Part shown: in pieces, positions 8,567-17,021 of the stretch
How positions within the stretch are numbered: position 1 is the first letter of the stretch
Layout: each line of letters starts with the position of its first letter
Assembly (NCBI RefSeq): GCF_015461845.1
Contig: NZ_JACOPW010000008.1
Location: 62,001 to 126,000, forward strand
DNA from: Pseudomonas mucoides
Lineage (GTDB): Bacteria > Pseudomonadota > Gammaproteobacteria > Pseudomonadales > Pseudomonadaceae
Length of the DNA: 64,000 nt
Direction: 5' to 3'
The notes under the pieces: generated by a model
The model's database searches: none
Told to the model about the DNA's origin: nothing
Seen by the model: the letters and a program-made list of their open reading frames with translations, nothing else
Made by a program: the position numbers and the translations under genes

Positions 8567-9835
8567 TTATCCGTTGAACACGTCATCCACGCTTTTCAGC
8601 GGGTAGTTCTTCGGATATGGCAGGGTCGCTACGCCGGTCTCGATGGCAGCCTTGGCCACCGCATCGGAGATCAGGGTGATCAGGCGGGCATCCATTGGTT
8701 TCGGAATGATGTACTCACGGCCGAATTCCAGTTTGATACCGCCGTAGGCGTCGCACACTTCCTGAGGAACCGGCAGCTTGGCCAGTTCACGCAGGGCGTT
8801 GGCCGCAGCCACTTTCATTTCTTCGTTGATGCGCTTGGCGCGAACGTCCAGGGCACCACGGAAGATGAACGGGAAGCCCAGCACGTTGTTGACCTGGTTC
8901 GGGTAGTCCGAACGGCCGGTGGCCATGATCACGTCGTCACGGGTGGCGTGAGCCAGTTCCGGGGAGATTTCCGGGTCCGGGTTGGAGCACGCGAACACGA
9001 TCGGGTTGGCCGCCATGGATTTCAGGCCTTCAGCGCTCAGCAGGTTCGGACCGGACAGGCCAACGAACACGTCTGCGCCTTGCAGGGCGTCTGCCAGGGT
9101 GCGCTTGTCGGTCGCGTGAGCGAAGACAGCCTTGTACTGGTTCAGGTCGTCACGGCCGGAGTGGATCACGCCGGTACGGTCAACCATGAAGATGTTTTCG
9201 ATGTTGGCGCCCATGCTCACCAGCAATTTCATGCAGGAGATGGCCGCCGCACCGGCGCCCAGGCAGACGATCTTGGCGTCAGCGAGGGTTTTGCCGGCGA
9301 TTTCCAGGGCGTTGATCATGCCGGCCGCGGTAACGATCGCGGTGCCGTGCTGGTCATCATGGAACACTGGAATGTCACACTGCTCGATCAGAGCGCGTTC
9401 GATTTCAAAACACTCCGGTGCCTTGATGTCTTCCAGGTTGATGCCACCGAAGGTGATGGAGATGCGCTTGACGGTGTCGATGAAGGCTTGCGGGCTTTCG
9501 GAGTCGACTTCGATGTCGAAAACGTCGATGCCGGCGAAGCGCTTGAACAGCACGCCTTTACCTTCCATCACAGGCTTGGAAGCCAATGGGCCGAGGTTAC
9601 CCAGGCCGAGAATCGCGGTGCCATCGGAAATGACTGCAACCAGGTTGCCTTTGCCGGTGTATTTGTAGGCCAGCTCAGGATCGCGGGCGATTTCGCGTAC
9701 TGGTTCGGCTACGCCGGGGCTGTAGGCCAGCGACAGGTCGCGGGCAGTAGCGGTGGCCTTGGTGAGCTCGACGCTCAGCTTACCTGGACGAGGATGGGCA
9801 TGATATTCGAGAGCGGCAGTTTTCAAATCAGACAT
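8567..9835 (-). CDS. maeB: NADP-type malic enzyme, short form
   Basis: Malic enzyme decarboxylates malate to pyruvate with reduction of NAD(P)+, supplying pyruvate and NADPH during growth on organic acids. The 422-residue protein has the malate-binding N-terminal domain (AYSPGVAEP, YTGKGNLVAVISDGTAILGLGNLG, metal-binding FEIERAL). A Rossmann domain follows with CLGAGAAAISCMKLL at about 190. It lacks the C-terminal phosphotransacetylase-like domain of the about 760-residue MaeB form. The ATG at 9835 is chosen because MSDLKTAALEYH matches family starts. Cofactor preference (NADP or NAD) is inferred from the family, not visible. Confidence 0.93.
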   Translation of the reverse strand: MSDLKTAALEYHAHPRPGKLSVELTKATATARDLSLAYSPGVAEPVREIARDPELAYKYTGKGNLVAVISDGTAILGLGNLGPLASKPVMEGKGVLFKRFAGIDVFDIEVDSESPQAFIDTVKRISITFGGINLEDIKAPECFEIERALIEQCDIPVFHDDQHGTAIVTAAGMINALEIAGKTLADAKIVCLGAGAAAISCMKLLVSMGANIENIFMVDRTGVIHSGRDDLNQYKAVFAHATDKRTLADALQGADVFVGLSGPNLLSAEGLKSMAANPIVFACSNPDPEISPELAHATRDDVIMATGRSDYPNQVNNVLGFPFIFRGALDVRAKRINEEMKVAAANALRELAKLPVPQEVCDAYGGIKLEFGREYIIPKPMDARLITLISDAVAKAAIETGVATLPYPKNYPLKSVDDVFNG

Positions 9836-9863
9836 GGGGGCATTCCGCTTTTACTGTTGGACA

Positions 9864-9916
9864 GACTGGTCAGCGAGGATACGCGCCTCGCAAAATCCCC
9901 ACAAGACTGACCGGTC
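9864..9916. promoter_or_regulatory. Nested dyad in the maeB leader
   Basis: Two nested inverted repeats lie 28-81 bases upstream of the maeB start. The outer pair is GACTGGTCAG (9864-9873) with CTGACCGGTC (9907-9916), one mismatch. The inner pair is GCGAGG (9873-9878) with CCTCGC (9886-9891). They could form a structured 5' leader or a protein-binding dyad. No known motif is recognised. Confidence 0.4.
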
Positions 9917-10017
9917 ACCCCTGTCAAGCGCCCTGCCCTACGACTTTGGGCCAAGAGCCGCGGAACACAAGGGATGGACTGTTCACAATCGACAGCAAAA
10001 ATGTCTACAATTTTTTC

Positions 10018-10818
10018 TTAGCGCGCGATTTGCAGCATCGACGGATCGGTGAGCGGCAGAAGCCAGCGCGCCTGTCCGGATTTCAACCCGCCGCGACGGG
10101 AACGATCCACTACCCAGCCACGCGCCTCGATCTGCTTGCCTTCCAGGTTTTCCAGCGCCGGGACATCGAACTGCCCGAGTAAATTGGGTGCAACACGCAA
10201 TACAACTGAATCCTGCAACTCGATCCAAATCCCACCGCGATTGCGCTGAACCTTGCTCACACGCCCACTGAGCACGGCGAAACCGGAAGCGTTGATCTGC
10301 TCTGCTTTCAGTACAGGTGATTGCCGCCACAGGCCAAGGCCGGCCTGACGGGCACTGCGTTCGGCGGATTGCTGGCAGCCGACCAAATCGACATTCGGCG
10401 CGACTGCCACTTGGAAACCGAGCCCTTCTGCGAGCATCTGCGCTTCGAGATTGGCGCCATCGGCGCTATAGACATGAGCCAGAGTGCGACCGTAATGGTC
10501 CTTGCTCTCCTTGCCGGGCAACAAGCCGACCCGTCCATCGCTGGCGGCCACCAACGCTTCCAGGCGTTTGCGCGCGGCCACGGCGAACGGCTCGTCGGAA
10601 CGCCCCTTTTTGCCCAGCTCCGGGGTGTTCAGACCGATCATGCGCACACTGCGGCCATCGTCGAGGCGCAAGGTGTCGCCATCCACCACTCGCTGCACCA
10701 TGACCGACTCCAGTGCGCTCGGCGTCGGACAAAAGGCGTGGGCGCCGGACAGCCAAATCGCGGACACAAAAAAGGCGCCCGCGAGGGACGCCTTTTTCAA
10801 CAGCAAGGAAAAGCCCAT
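10018..10818 (-). CDS. Exported staphylococcal-nuclease-like (SNase/OB-fold) protein
   Basis: The protein has a signal peptide (MGFSLLLKKASLAGAFF..., ending GAHA) and an SNase domain with VMVQRVVDGDTLRL, MIGLNTPELG and YGRTLAHVYS. These carry the acidic, Arg and Glu positions of the thermonuclease active site. A second beta-rich OB-like segment follows (LSGRVSKVQRNRGGIWIEL). A calcium-dependent nuclease role in the periplasm or outside the cell is inferred from the family. I start at the ATG at 10818 (266 residues), with GAAGGG four bases upstream; a TTG at 10830 is also open. It follows rpmE by 14 bp and may be co-transcribed. Confidence 0.85.
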   Translation of the reverse strand: MGFSLLLKKASLAGAFFVSAIWLSGAHAFCPTPSALESVMVQRVVDGDTLRLDDGRSVRMIGLNTPELGKKGRSDEPFAVAARKRLEALVAASDGRVGLLPGKESKDHYGRTLAHVYSADGANLEAQMLAEGLGFQVAVAPNVDLVGCQQSAERSARQAGLGLWRQSPVLKAEQINASGFAVLSGRVSKVQRNRGGIWIELQDSVVLRVAPNLLGQFDVPALENLEGKQIEARGWVVDRSRRGGLKSGQARWLLPLTDPSMLQIAR

Positions 10819-10832
10819 CGGGCCCTTCAACC

Positions 10833-11063
10833 TTACTCTGCAGCAGCTGGAGCTTTCTTGCCGAAAGCGCCAAAACGGTCTGCGAAGCGCTGTACACGAC
10901 CGCCAGTATCCAGAGTCTTCTGCTTACCGGTGTAGAACGGGTGGCACTCGTTGCATACGTCGATCGCCAGAGGCTTGGCCAGGTTCGAACGGGTTTCGAA
11001 CTTGTTGCCACAGCTGCAGGTAACTGCGGTGACTTCGTATGTTGGATGGATATCGGCTTTCAT
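10833..11063 (-). CDS. rpmE: 50S ribosomal protein bL31, zinc-ribbon form
   Basis: This 76-residue large-subunit protein has the paired cysteines Cys16/Cys18 and Cys37/Cys40, which bind zinc in the C+ form of L31, so it is the primary rather than the zinc-starvation paralogue. A Lys/Ala-rich tail (FGKKAPAAAE) ends it. The ATG at 11063 is preceded by GAGGAAGACACC. A good sigma-70 promoter lies about 70 bp upstream. The gene is divergent from priA, as in PAO1. Confidence 0.98.
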   Translation of the reverse strand: MKADIHPTYEVTAVTCSCGNKFETRSNLAKPLAIDVCNECHPFYTGKQKTLDTGGRVQRFADRFGAFGKKAPAAAE

Positions 11064-11133
11064 GGTGTCTTCCTCGGGCTAGCGTGCCGCCACTCAACAC
11101 TATTGTTGAATACCGCACGTAATTAGGCCGCGG

Positions 11134-11161
11134 ATTCTACCAGACATTGCCAATCGCGCAA
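11134..11161 (-). promoter_or_regulatory. Sigma-70 promoter for rpmE
   Basis: On the minus strand TTGCGC (11156-11161) and TAGAAT (11134-11139) are separated by 16 bases and lie about 70 bases upstream of the rpmE start. A small hairpin (CAACA, four-base loop, TGTTG; 11095-11108) lies in the predicted leader. Confidence 0.6.
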
Positions 11162-11218
11162 GCTGTCGCTGAGACCGACCGTCTGCTAGGCTCCCGACCC
11201 AAAGCGCCGTCCCGTGCA

Positions 11219-11301
11219 GGAGTGAGCCTGCTCGCGAAGAGGGTGTGTCAGCCCAGCATTTGTGGTGCCTGACACACCCTCTTCGCGAGCAGGCTCACTC
11301 C
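11219..11301. repeat. Perfect 33-bp inverted repeat (REP doublet) upstream of priA
   Basis: The arm 11219-11251 is the exact reverse complement of 11269-11301, with a 17-base spacer. It includes the pseudomonad REP core GAGCCTGCTCGCGA plus an adjoining GAGGGTGTGTCA that is not part of the usual REP core. The rest of the rpmE-priA spacer (11064-11356) holds the rpmE promoter and no gene. Confidence 0.9.
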
Positions 11302-11356
11302 CACAGGGTATGCGCCCGGTTTTTCATTTATTGCCTGTCCAAAGAGAATCCCCCGC

Positions 11357-13576
11357 GTGCCCGACGCCATTTTGCGCCTCGCCCTGCCTTCGCCGCTGCG
11401 CCGCCTGTTCGATTACCGTGCCCCGGCCGGAGTCCTGCGTGCCCAGCTGCAACCGGGCATGCGCCTGCGGGTGCCGTTCGGTCGACGGGAAATGATCGGA
11501 ATTCTGGTGGAGGTCACCGACACCAGCGAAGTCCCGGTAGAAAAGCTCAAACCGGCGATCGCCCTGCTCGACGCCACGCCGCCACTGCCGCCCGCACTAT
11601 TCAAGCTGTGCCTGTGGACGTCCCAGTATTATCAGCACAGCCTCGGCGACACCTTGAGCTGGGCGCTGCCGGTGTTGCTGCGTCAGGGCGAACTGGCCGA
11701 AGCGCGCCAGGAACGCTTCTGGTCCGCCGCACCGGGCGCCAGCCTGGATGACCCGCGCATTGCCCGCGCGCCCCGCCAGCGCGAAGCCCTGGCGACACTG
11801 GCCCAGCATCCCCACGGCGTGGCGCATCAGTTGCTGAGCAAACTGATGCTGAGCAAGGACAGCCTGGATTTGTTGCTGGCCAAAGACCTGGTCCAGGTCG
11901 AAATCCGCAAACACGCCCCCGGCGCACGCCACGAGCACTGGCTGGCGCAACCGGAATTGCCACTCAACCCGGAACAACGCGCCGCGTATGAAGCGATTCG
12001 CGCCGGGTTCGACAGCTATCATGCGTTTCTGCTGGCCGGCGTCACCGGCAGCGGCAAGACGGAAGTCTATTTACAGCTGATCCGCGAAACCCTCGAGGCC
12101 GGCAAGCAGGCGCTGGTGCTGATCCCGGAGATCAACCTCGGCCCGCAGACCCTGGCGCGTTTCGAGCAGCGCTTCAATGCGCGCATCGCGCTGATTCACT
12201 CGGCGGTTAACGACCGAGAACGCCTCGAAGCCTGGCTTGCCGCGCGGGACGGTGACGCCGACATCATTATCGGCACCCGCTCGGCGCTGTTCACGCCGAT
12301 GAAAAACCCCGGCCTGATCATCATCGATGAAGAGCATGACGGTTCCTATAAACAGCAGGAAGGCTTGCGTTACCACGCCCGCGATCTGGCACTGGTCCGC
12401 GCCCGCCAGGAAAACATCCCGATTGTCCTCGGCTCCGCCACACCCTCACTGGAAAGTCTGCACAACGCCTACACCGGCCGTTACGGCCTCCTGCGGCTGA
12501 ACGAGCGAGCCGGCGGCGCCAAGCAGCCACGCTTCCTGCGCCTGGATGTCAAAAGCCGCCCGCTGGACAGCGGCATTTCCGGGCCGATGCAGCAAGCGAT
12601 CGGCCAGACTTTGGCCGCTGGCCAGCAAGTATTGGTGTTCCTCAACCGTCGCGGTTTTGCGCCGACGCTGTTGTGTCACGACTGCGGCTGGATGTCCGAA
12701 TGCCAGCGCTGTGATGCGCGGATGACCGTGCACCAACGCTCCGGCGAACTGCGCTGCCATCATTGCGGCTACGTCGAGCGCGTGCCTCGGCGTTGCCCGA
12801 AATGCAGCAAAGTCGATTTGCGCCCCGTGGGTGCTGGCACCGAGCGCGCCGAGGAACGGCTGGCGATTCTGTTCCCGGACGTCCCGGTGTTGCGGGTCGA
12901 CCGTGACAGCACATCGCGCAAGGACGCGATGAATCAGCTGTTCGCCACCATTCAGAAAGGCCAGCCGTGCATATTGGTCGGCACGCAAATGCTTGCCAAA
13001 GGGCATCACTTTCCGCGGGTGACGCTGGTGTCGATTCTCGACGCCGACGGCGGCCTGTTCTCCGGCGACTTCCGCGCCAGCGAGCGCATGGCGCAGTTGA
13101 TCGTTCAAGTGGCCGGCCGCGCCGGACGGGCGGAAGAGCCGGGCAGAGTGATTATCCAGACGCACCTGGCAGACCATCCGCTGCTGGTGCAACTGACCGA
13201 GCAAGGATATTTCGCCTTTGCCGAGCAGGCGTTGAGCGAACGTCGCTCCGCTGGACTGCCACCGTTTGCGCATTTGGCGCTGCTGCGGGCTGAAGCGCAT
13301 AAACCGGGGCAGGCTGAAGGCTTCCTGGATGAAGCATGCAGCGAGGCCGAACGCTTGCTGGCCGAGCAGAATCTGGGTGGGATCGAGTTGCTGGGGCCAG
13401 TGCCCGCGCCGATGGAGCGTCGCGCCGGGCGCTATCGCGCACAGTTGTTGTTGCAGGCCACGGCCCGGGCGCCGCTGCATCGGTTGTTGAGCAGCTGGTT
13501 GCTGGTGCTGGAGCAGATGCCGAGCGGGCGGGCGGTGCGCTGGTCCCTTGATGTCGATCCCGTGGATTTGTATTGA
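11357..13576 (+). CDS. priA: Primosomal replication protein N' (replication restart helicase)
   Basis: PriA recognises stalled forks and D-loops and reloads the replisome with 3'-5' helicase activity. The 739-residue protein begins at GTG 11357 with the 3'-end-binding domain (LRLALPSPLRRLFDYRAP). It has Walker A GVTGSGKT (residues 228-235), the DEEH box (324-327), and a cysteine cluster of zinc-binding CxxC pairs (CHDCGWMSECQRC, CHHCG, CPKC; about 440-485). The C-terminal helicase motifs include QVAGRAGRA. Family-like length, no defect seen. Confidence 0.98.
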   Translation: MPDAILRLALPSPLRRLFDYRAPAGVLRAQLQPGMRLRVPFGRREMIGILVEVTDTSEVPVEKLKPAIALLDATPPLPPALFKLCLWTSQYYQHSLGDTLSWALPVLLRQGELAEARQERFWSAAPGASLDDPRIARAPRQREALATLAQHPHGVAHQLLSKLMLSKDSLDLLLAKDLVQVEIRKHAPGARHEHWLAQPELPLNPEQRAAYEAIRAGFDSYHAFLLAGVTGSGKTEVYLQLIRETLEAGKQALVLIPEINLGPQTLARFEQRFNARIALIHSAVNDRERLEAWLAARDGDADIIIGTRSALFTPMKNPGLIIIDEEHDGSYKQQEGLRYHARDLALVRARQENIPIVLGSATPSLESLHNAYTGRYGLLRLNERAGGAKQPRFLRLDVKSRPLDSGISGPMQQAIGQTLAAGQQVLVFLNRRGFAPTLLCHDCGWMSECQRCDARMTVHQRSGELRCHHCGYVERVPRRCPKCSKVDLRPVGAGTERAEERLAILFPDVPVLRVDRDSTSRKDAMNQLFATIQKGQPCILVGTQMLAKGHHFPRVTLVSILDADGGLFSGDFRASERMAQLIVQVAGRAGRAEEPGRVIIQTHLADHPLLVQLTEQGYFAFAEQALSERRSAGLPPFAHLALLRAEAHKPGQAEGFLDEACSEAERLLAEQNLGGIELLGPVPAPMERRAGRYRAQLLLQATARAPLHRLLSSWLLVLEQMPSGRAVRWSLDVDPVDLY

Positions 13577-13588
13577 ATTAGAGATCGC

Positions 13589-13605
13589 CTTCGCGAGCAG
13601 GCTCC
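13589..13605. repeat. Single REP half-unit
   Basis: CTTCGCGAGCAGGCTCC in the priA-argS spacer matches one arm of the REP doublets in this window, but no partner arm follows within the 181-bp spacer. It looks like an isolated or decayed unit. Confidence 0.5.
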
Positions 13606-13757
13606 GGGCGGCGTTCCGACGAAGGCTGACTATTTGTCACCACATATCCATAACCTGCCCGCTATAGTTGGCAAGCCCGTCTTCGCAACGGATAATGCCC
13701 AGTTTTTCCACCAGCGCATCGAAGCGCGCACCGCGCTTGCGGTCGAAAGAGACCACC

Positions 13758-15494
13758 ATGAAAGACACCATTCGCCAGCTGATCCAACAAGCCATCACCC
13801 AACTCGTCAACGAAGGTGTGTTGCCTGAAGGCCTGTCGCCGGCGATCCAGGTGGAAAACTCCCGCGACAAAAAGAACGGCGACTTCGCCAGCAACATCGC
13901 GATGATGCTGGCCAAACCGGCTGGCATGAAGCCGCGTGACCTGGCTGAGAAAATCATCGCTGCGCTGCCGGCTGATGAAAACGTCAGCAAAACCGAAATC
14001 GCCGGCCCGGGCTTCCTGAATTTCTTCCAGAACACTGATGCCCTGGCCACTCGCCTGGATGCCGCCCTCGCCGACGACCACATCGGCGTGCGCAAAGCTG
14101 GCCCGGTGCAGCGCACTGTGGTCGACCTGTCGGCACCGAACCTCGCCAAAGAAATGCACGTCGGCCATTTGCGCTCGACCATCATCGGTGACGGCGTGGC
14201 GCGCGTTCTGGAGTTCCTCGGCGACGACGTGATCCGTCAGAACCACGTCGGCGACTGGGGCACCCAGTTCGGAATGCTGATGGCGTACCTGCAAGAAAAC
14301 CCGATCACCAGCGACGAGCTGTCGGACCTGGAAAATTTCTACCGTGCGGCCAAGCAGCGCTTTGACGAATCCGAAGAGTTTGCCGATCGTGCCCGTGGCC
14401 TGGTGGTCAAGCTGCAAGCCGGCGACCCGGACTGCCTGGCCCTGTGGACCAAGTTCAAGGACATCTCGCTGTCGCACTGCCAGAAAATCTACGAACTGCT
14501 GAACGTCAAACTGACCATGGCCGACGTGATGGGCGAAAGTGCCTACAACGACGACCTGATCAACGTGGTCAACGACCTCAAGGCCGCCGGCATGCTGGTC
14601 GAGAGCAATGGCGCCCAGTGCGTGTTCCTCGACGAGTTCAAAAACGCCGACGGCGACCCGTTGCCGGTGATCATCGTCAAGGCAGATGGCGGCTACCTCT
14701 ACGCCACCACCGACCTGGCTGCCGTGCGTTACCGCAGCGGCAAGCTCAAGGCTGATCGCGCGCTGTACTTCGTCGACCAGCGTCAGGCCCTGCACTTCCA
14801 GCAAGTGTTCGCCGTGGCGCGCAAGGCCGGCTTCGTGACGCACCCGATGGAAATGGAACACATGGGCTTCGGCACCATGAACGGCGCCGATGGCCGTCCG
14901 TTCAAGACCCGTGACGGCGGCACCGTGAAGTTGATCGACTTGCTGACCGAAGCTCAGGAACGTGCCTACACCCTGGTGAAGGACAAGAATCCGGAACTGG
15001 CCGAAGCCGAGTTGCGCAATATCGCCAAGGTGGTGGGCATTGGCGCGGTGAAATACGCCGACCTGTCCAAGCACCGCACCAGCGACTACAGCTTCAACTT
15101 CGACCTGATGCTCAACTTCGAAGGCAACACCGCGCCGTACTTGCTGTACGCCTACACCCGCGTCGCTGGCGTGTTCCGCAAACTGGGCAAGGACTTCACC
15201 GAAGTCGAAGGCCAGATCGTGCTGGAAGCGGCACACGAACACGAACTGGCGGCGAAACTGGCGCAGTTCGGTGAAATCCTCAACAACGTGTCCGATAAAG
15301 GCACGCCGCACATCCTCTGCACCTACCTGTACGATGTGGCTGGACTGTTCTCCAGTTTCTACGAGAACTGCCCGATCCTCGGCGCCGACACCCCGGCGCA
15401 AATGCAAAGCCGTCTGCGCCTCGCCGCGCTGACCGGCCGCACTCTCAAGCAAGGCCTGGAACTCTTGGGTCTGGAAACTCTGGAGCGTATGTAA
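13758..15494 (+). CDS. argS: Arginyl-tRNA synthetase
   Basis: ArgS charges tRNA-Arg. The 578-residue class I synthetase starts at ATG 13758 (MKDTIRQLIQQA), with GAAAGAGA upstream; a longer open frame from 13668 adds 30 unconserved residues. It has the ArgRS N-terminal additional domain and the HIGH-type box HVGHLRS in SAPNLAKEMHVGHLRS. The catalytic domain and a helical anticodon-binding domain follow, ending in GLELLGLETLERM. The lack of a canonical KMSKS is usual for ArgRS. A SPOR-domain gene follows after 1 bp. Confidence 0.98.
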   Translation: MKDTIRQLIQQAITQLVNEGVLPEGLSPAIQVENSRDKKNGDFASNIAMMLAKPAGMKPRDLAEKIIAALPADENVSKTEIAGPGFLNFFQNTDALATRLDAALADDHIGVRKAGPVQRTVVDLSAPNLAKEMHVGHLRSTIIGDGVARVLEFLGDDVIRQNHVGDWGTQFGMLMAYLQENPITSDELSDLENFYRAAKQRFDESEEFADRARGLVVKLQAGDPDCLALWTKFKDISLSHCQKIYELLNVKLTMADVMGESAYNDDLINVVNDLKAAGMLVESNGAQCVFLDEFKNADGDPLPVIIVKADGGYLYATTDLAAVRYRSGKLKADRALYFVDQRQALHFQQVFAVARKAGFVTHPMEMEHMGFGTMNGADGRPFKTRDGGTVKLIDLLTEAQERAYTLVKDKNPELAEAELRNIAKVVGIGAVKYADLSKHRTSDYSFNFDLMLNFEGNTAPYLLYAYTRVAGVFRKLGKDFTEVEGQIVLEAAHEHELAAKLAQFGEILNNVSDKGTPHILCTYLYDVAGLFSSFYENCPILGADTPAQMQSRLRLAALTGRTLKQGLELLGLETLERM

Positions 15495-15495
15495 G

Positions 15496-16203
15496 TTGGC
15501 TGCCAAGAAAAAACCTGCACCCAAGCGTGGCGCCAGCCGTTACCAAGCTCCTGCAAAACAGCCGATCCCGGGCTGGCTGTGGATGGCCATCGGCCTGACG
15601 GTTGGCGCGTTCATCGTCTTCCTGATGAAACTGGAGCCCGGCAAGGGCAGCGACACGGTCAAGCGCGAGAAGGTGGAACAGCAACAGAAAGCCAAGATCG
15701 CCGAGGCCAACAAGACCCCGCCGAGCCCGACGCAACCGGTGAAGCCGAAGTACGACTTCTACACCTTGCTGCCGGAATCGGAAGTGATCGTGCCGCCGGA
15801 TGCCGTGCCGGAGAAGACGCTGCCAACGCCACAAGTGCCAGCCATTCCGACCACGCCGGTGACACCAGCCGAAGCGGCGAAGATCGACACGGCGCGGGCT
15901 CAGGCCGCTCTGGCCGGGATTACGCCACCACCGGCGCCACCCGTTTCCAAAGCGGCGCCGGTGACCAAGTTCTTCCTGCAGGCCGGTTCGTTCCGCAAGG
16001 AAACTGACGCGGACAAGGTTCGCGCGCAGATCATTCTGCTGGGGCAGGCCGTGGCAGTTGAGTCAGGCACGGTGAAGGATGAAACCTGGTATCGCGTGCT
16101 GGTCGGGCCGTTCAGCAATCGCGAACAACTGACCACGGCGCAGAAACAATTGGCCGGCGCAGGGTTTAGCAACCTGTTGTTACAACAACGCCAAAGCCGC
16201 TGA
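15496..16203 (+). CDS. FtsN-like SPOR-domain cell-division protein
   Basis: This bitopic membrane protein of 235 residues has a basic cytoplasmic N-terminus (AAKKKPAPKRG), one transmembrane helix (about 27-44, WLWMAIGLTVGAFIVFL), a long Pro/Ala/Thr-rich periplasmic linker (about 50-150), and a C-terminal SPOR domain from KFFLQAGSFR to the end. SPOR domains bind denuded glycan strands at the septum. Architecture and position after argS match the pseudomonad FtsN-like protein (PA5052 in PAO1, from memory). The start is TTG at 15496, one base after the argS stop, so coupling is likely. Confidence 0.88.
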   Translation: MAAKKKPAPKRGASRYQAPAKQPIPGWLWMAIGLTVGAFIVFLMKLEPGKGSDTVKREKVEQQQKAKIAEANKTPPSPTQPVKPKYDFYTLLPESEVIVPPDAVPEKTLPTPQVPAIPTTPVTPAEAAKIDTARAQAALAGITPPPAPPVSKAAPVTKFFLQAGSFRKETDADKVRAQIILLGQAVAVESGTVKDETWYRVLVGPFSNREQLTTAQKQLAGAGFSNLLLQQRQSR

Positions 16204-16232
16204 CTTCACGGCAGGACCGCCGCGTCATCGTT

Positions 16233-16298
16233 CATCGCGAGCAAGCTCGTTCCCACAGGATATGCGCCAACCCTGTGGGAACGAGCTTGCTCGCGATG
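16233..16298. repeat. REP doublet (27-bp perfect inverted repeat)
   Basis: CATCGCGAGCAAGCTCGTTC and the rest of the arm (16233-16259) is inverted at 16272-16298, spacer 12 bases. It lies between the SPOR gene and hslV and may also act as a 3' structure for the upstream gene. Confidence 0.9.
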
Positions 16299-16435
16299 GC
16301 GTCGTGATAGACACCCAATTCCCTCACAGACTCACACCGCTCGTCTCCCGCCCCATCCCGCAGTTGAAAAACGCTCCACCACCCCCATATGAGTTGGCAT
16401 AAGGCATTTTCGCCCCGCTGCGTGGAGACTCTCCC

Positions 16436-16966
16436 TTGACCACCATCGTTTCAGTTCGCCGCCACGGCAAAGTCGTCATGGGCGGCGACGGCCAGGTTTC
16501 TCTCGGCAATACCGTGATGAAAGGCAACGCGAAGAAAGTTCGCCGCCTGTACCACGGCCAGGTTATCGCCGGTTTTGCCGGGGCCACCGCTGACGCCTTC
16601 ACCCTCTTCGAACGTTTCGAAGGCCAGCTTGAGAAACACCAAGGTCACCTGGTTCGCGCTGCCGTCGAACTCGCCAAAGAATGGCGCACCGACCGCTCCC
16701 TCAGCCGCCTCGAAGCCATGCTCGCAGTCGCCAACAAAGACGCCTCCCTGATCATCACCGGCAATGGCGATGTGGTTGAGCCTGAAGAAGGCCTGATCGC
16801 CATGGGTTCCGGCGGCGGCTACGCCCAGGCCGCTGCCAGCGCACTGCTGAAGAAGACCGATCTGTCGGCCCGGGAAATCGTCGAAACCGCCCTCGGCATC
16901 GCCGGCGACATCTGTGTATTCACCAACCACACCTTCACCATTGAGGAGCAGGACCTCGCTGAGTAA
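16436..16966 (+). CDS. hslV: HslUV protease, peptidase subunit HslV
   Basis: HslV is the proteasome-like threonine peptidase that degrades substrates unfolded by HslU. The start is a TTG at 16436, giving M-TTIVSVRRHGKVVMGGDGQV. Removal of Met exposes the catalytic Thr, which must be residue 2, so the start is fixed by function. The 176-residue length and the motifs GFAGATADAFTLFE and GSGGGYAQAAA fit the family. hslU follows after 55 bp. Confidence 0.98.
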   Translation: MTTIVSVRRHGKVVMGGDGQVSLGNTVMKGNAKKVRRLYHGQVIAGFAGATADAFTLFERFEGQLEKHQGHLVRAAVELAKEWRTDRSLSRLEAMLAVANKDASLIITGNGDVVEPEEGLIAMGSGGGYAQAAASALLKKTDLSAREIVETALGIAGDICVFTNHTFTIEEQDLAE

Positions 16967-17021
16967 GCCTGTTTTGGCCACCACGCCACGGCTCACTTTT
17001 ACCTGAGGACCGCCAATTACT

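Noticed and set aside
13662..15524. Long minus-strand frame opposite argS
   Set aside because: Shadow of argS; argS motifs are intact on the plus strand.
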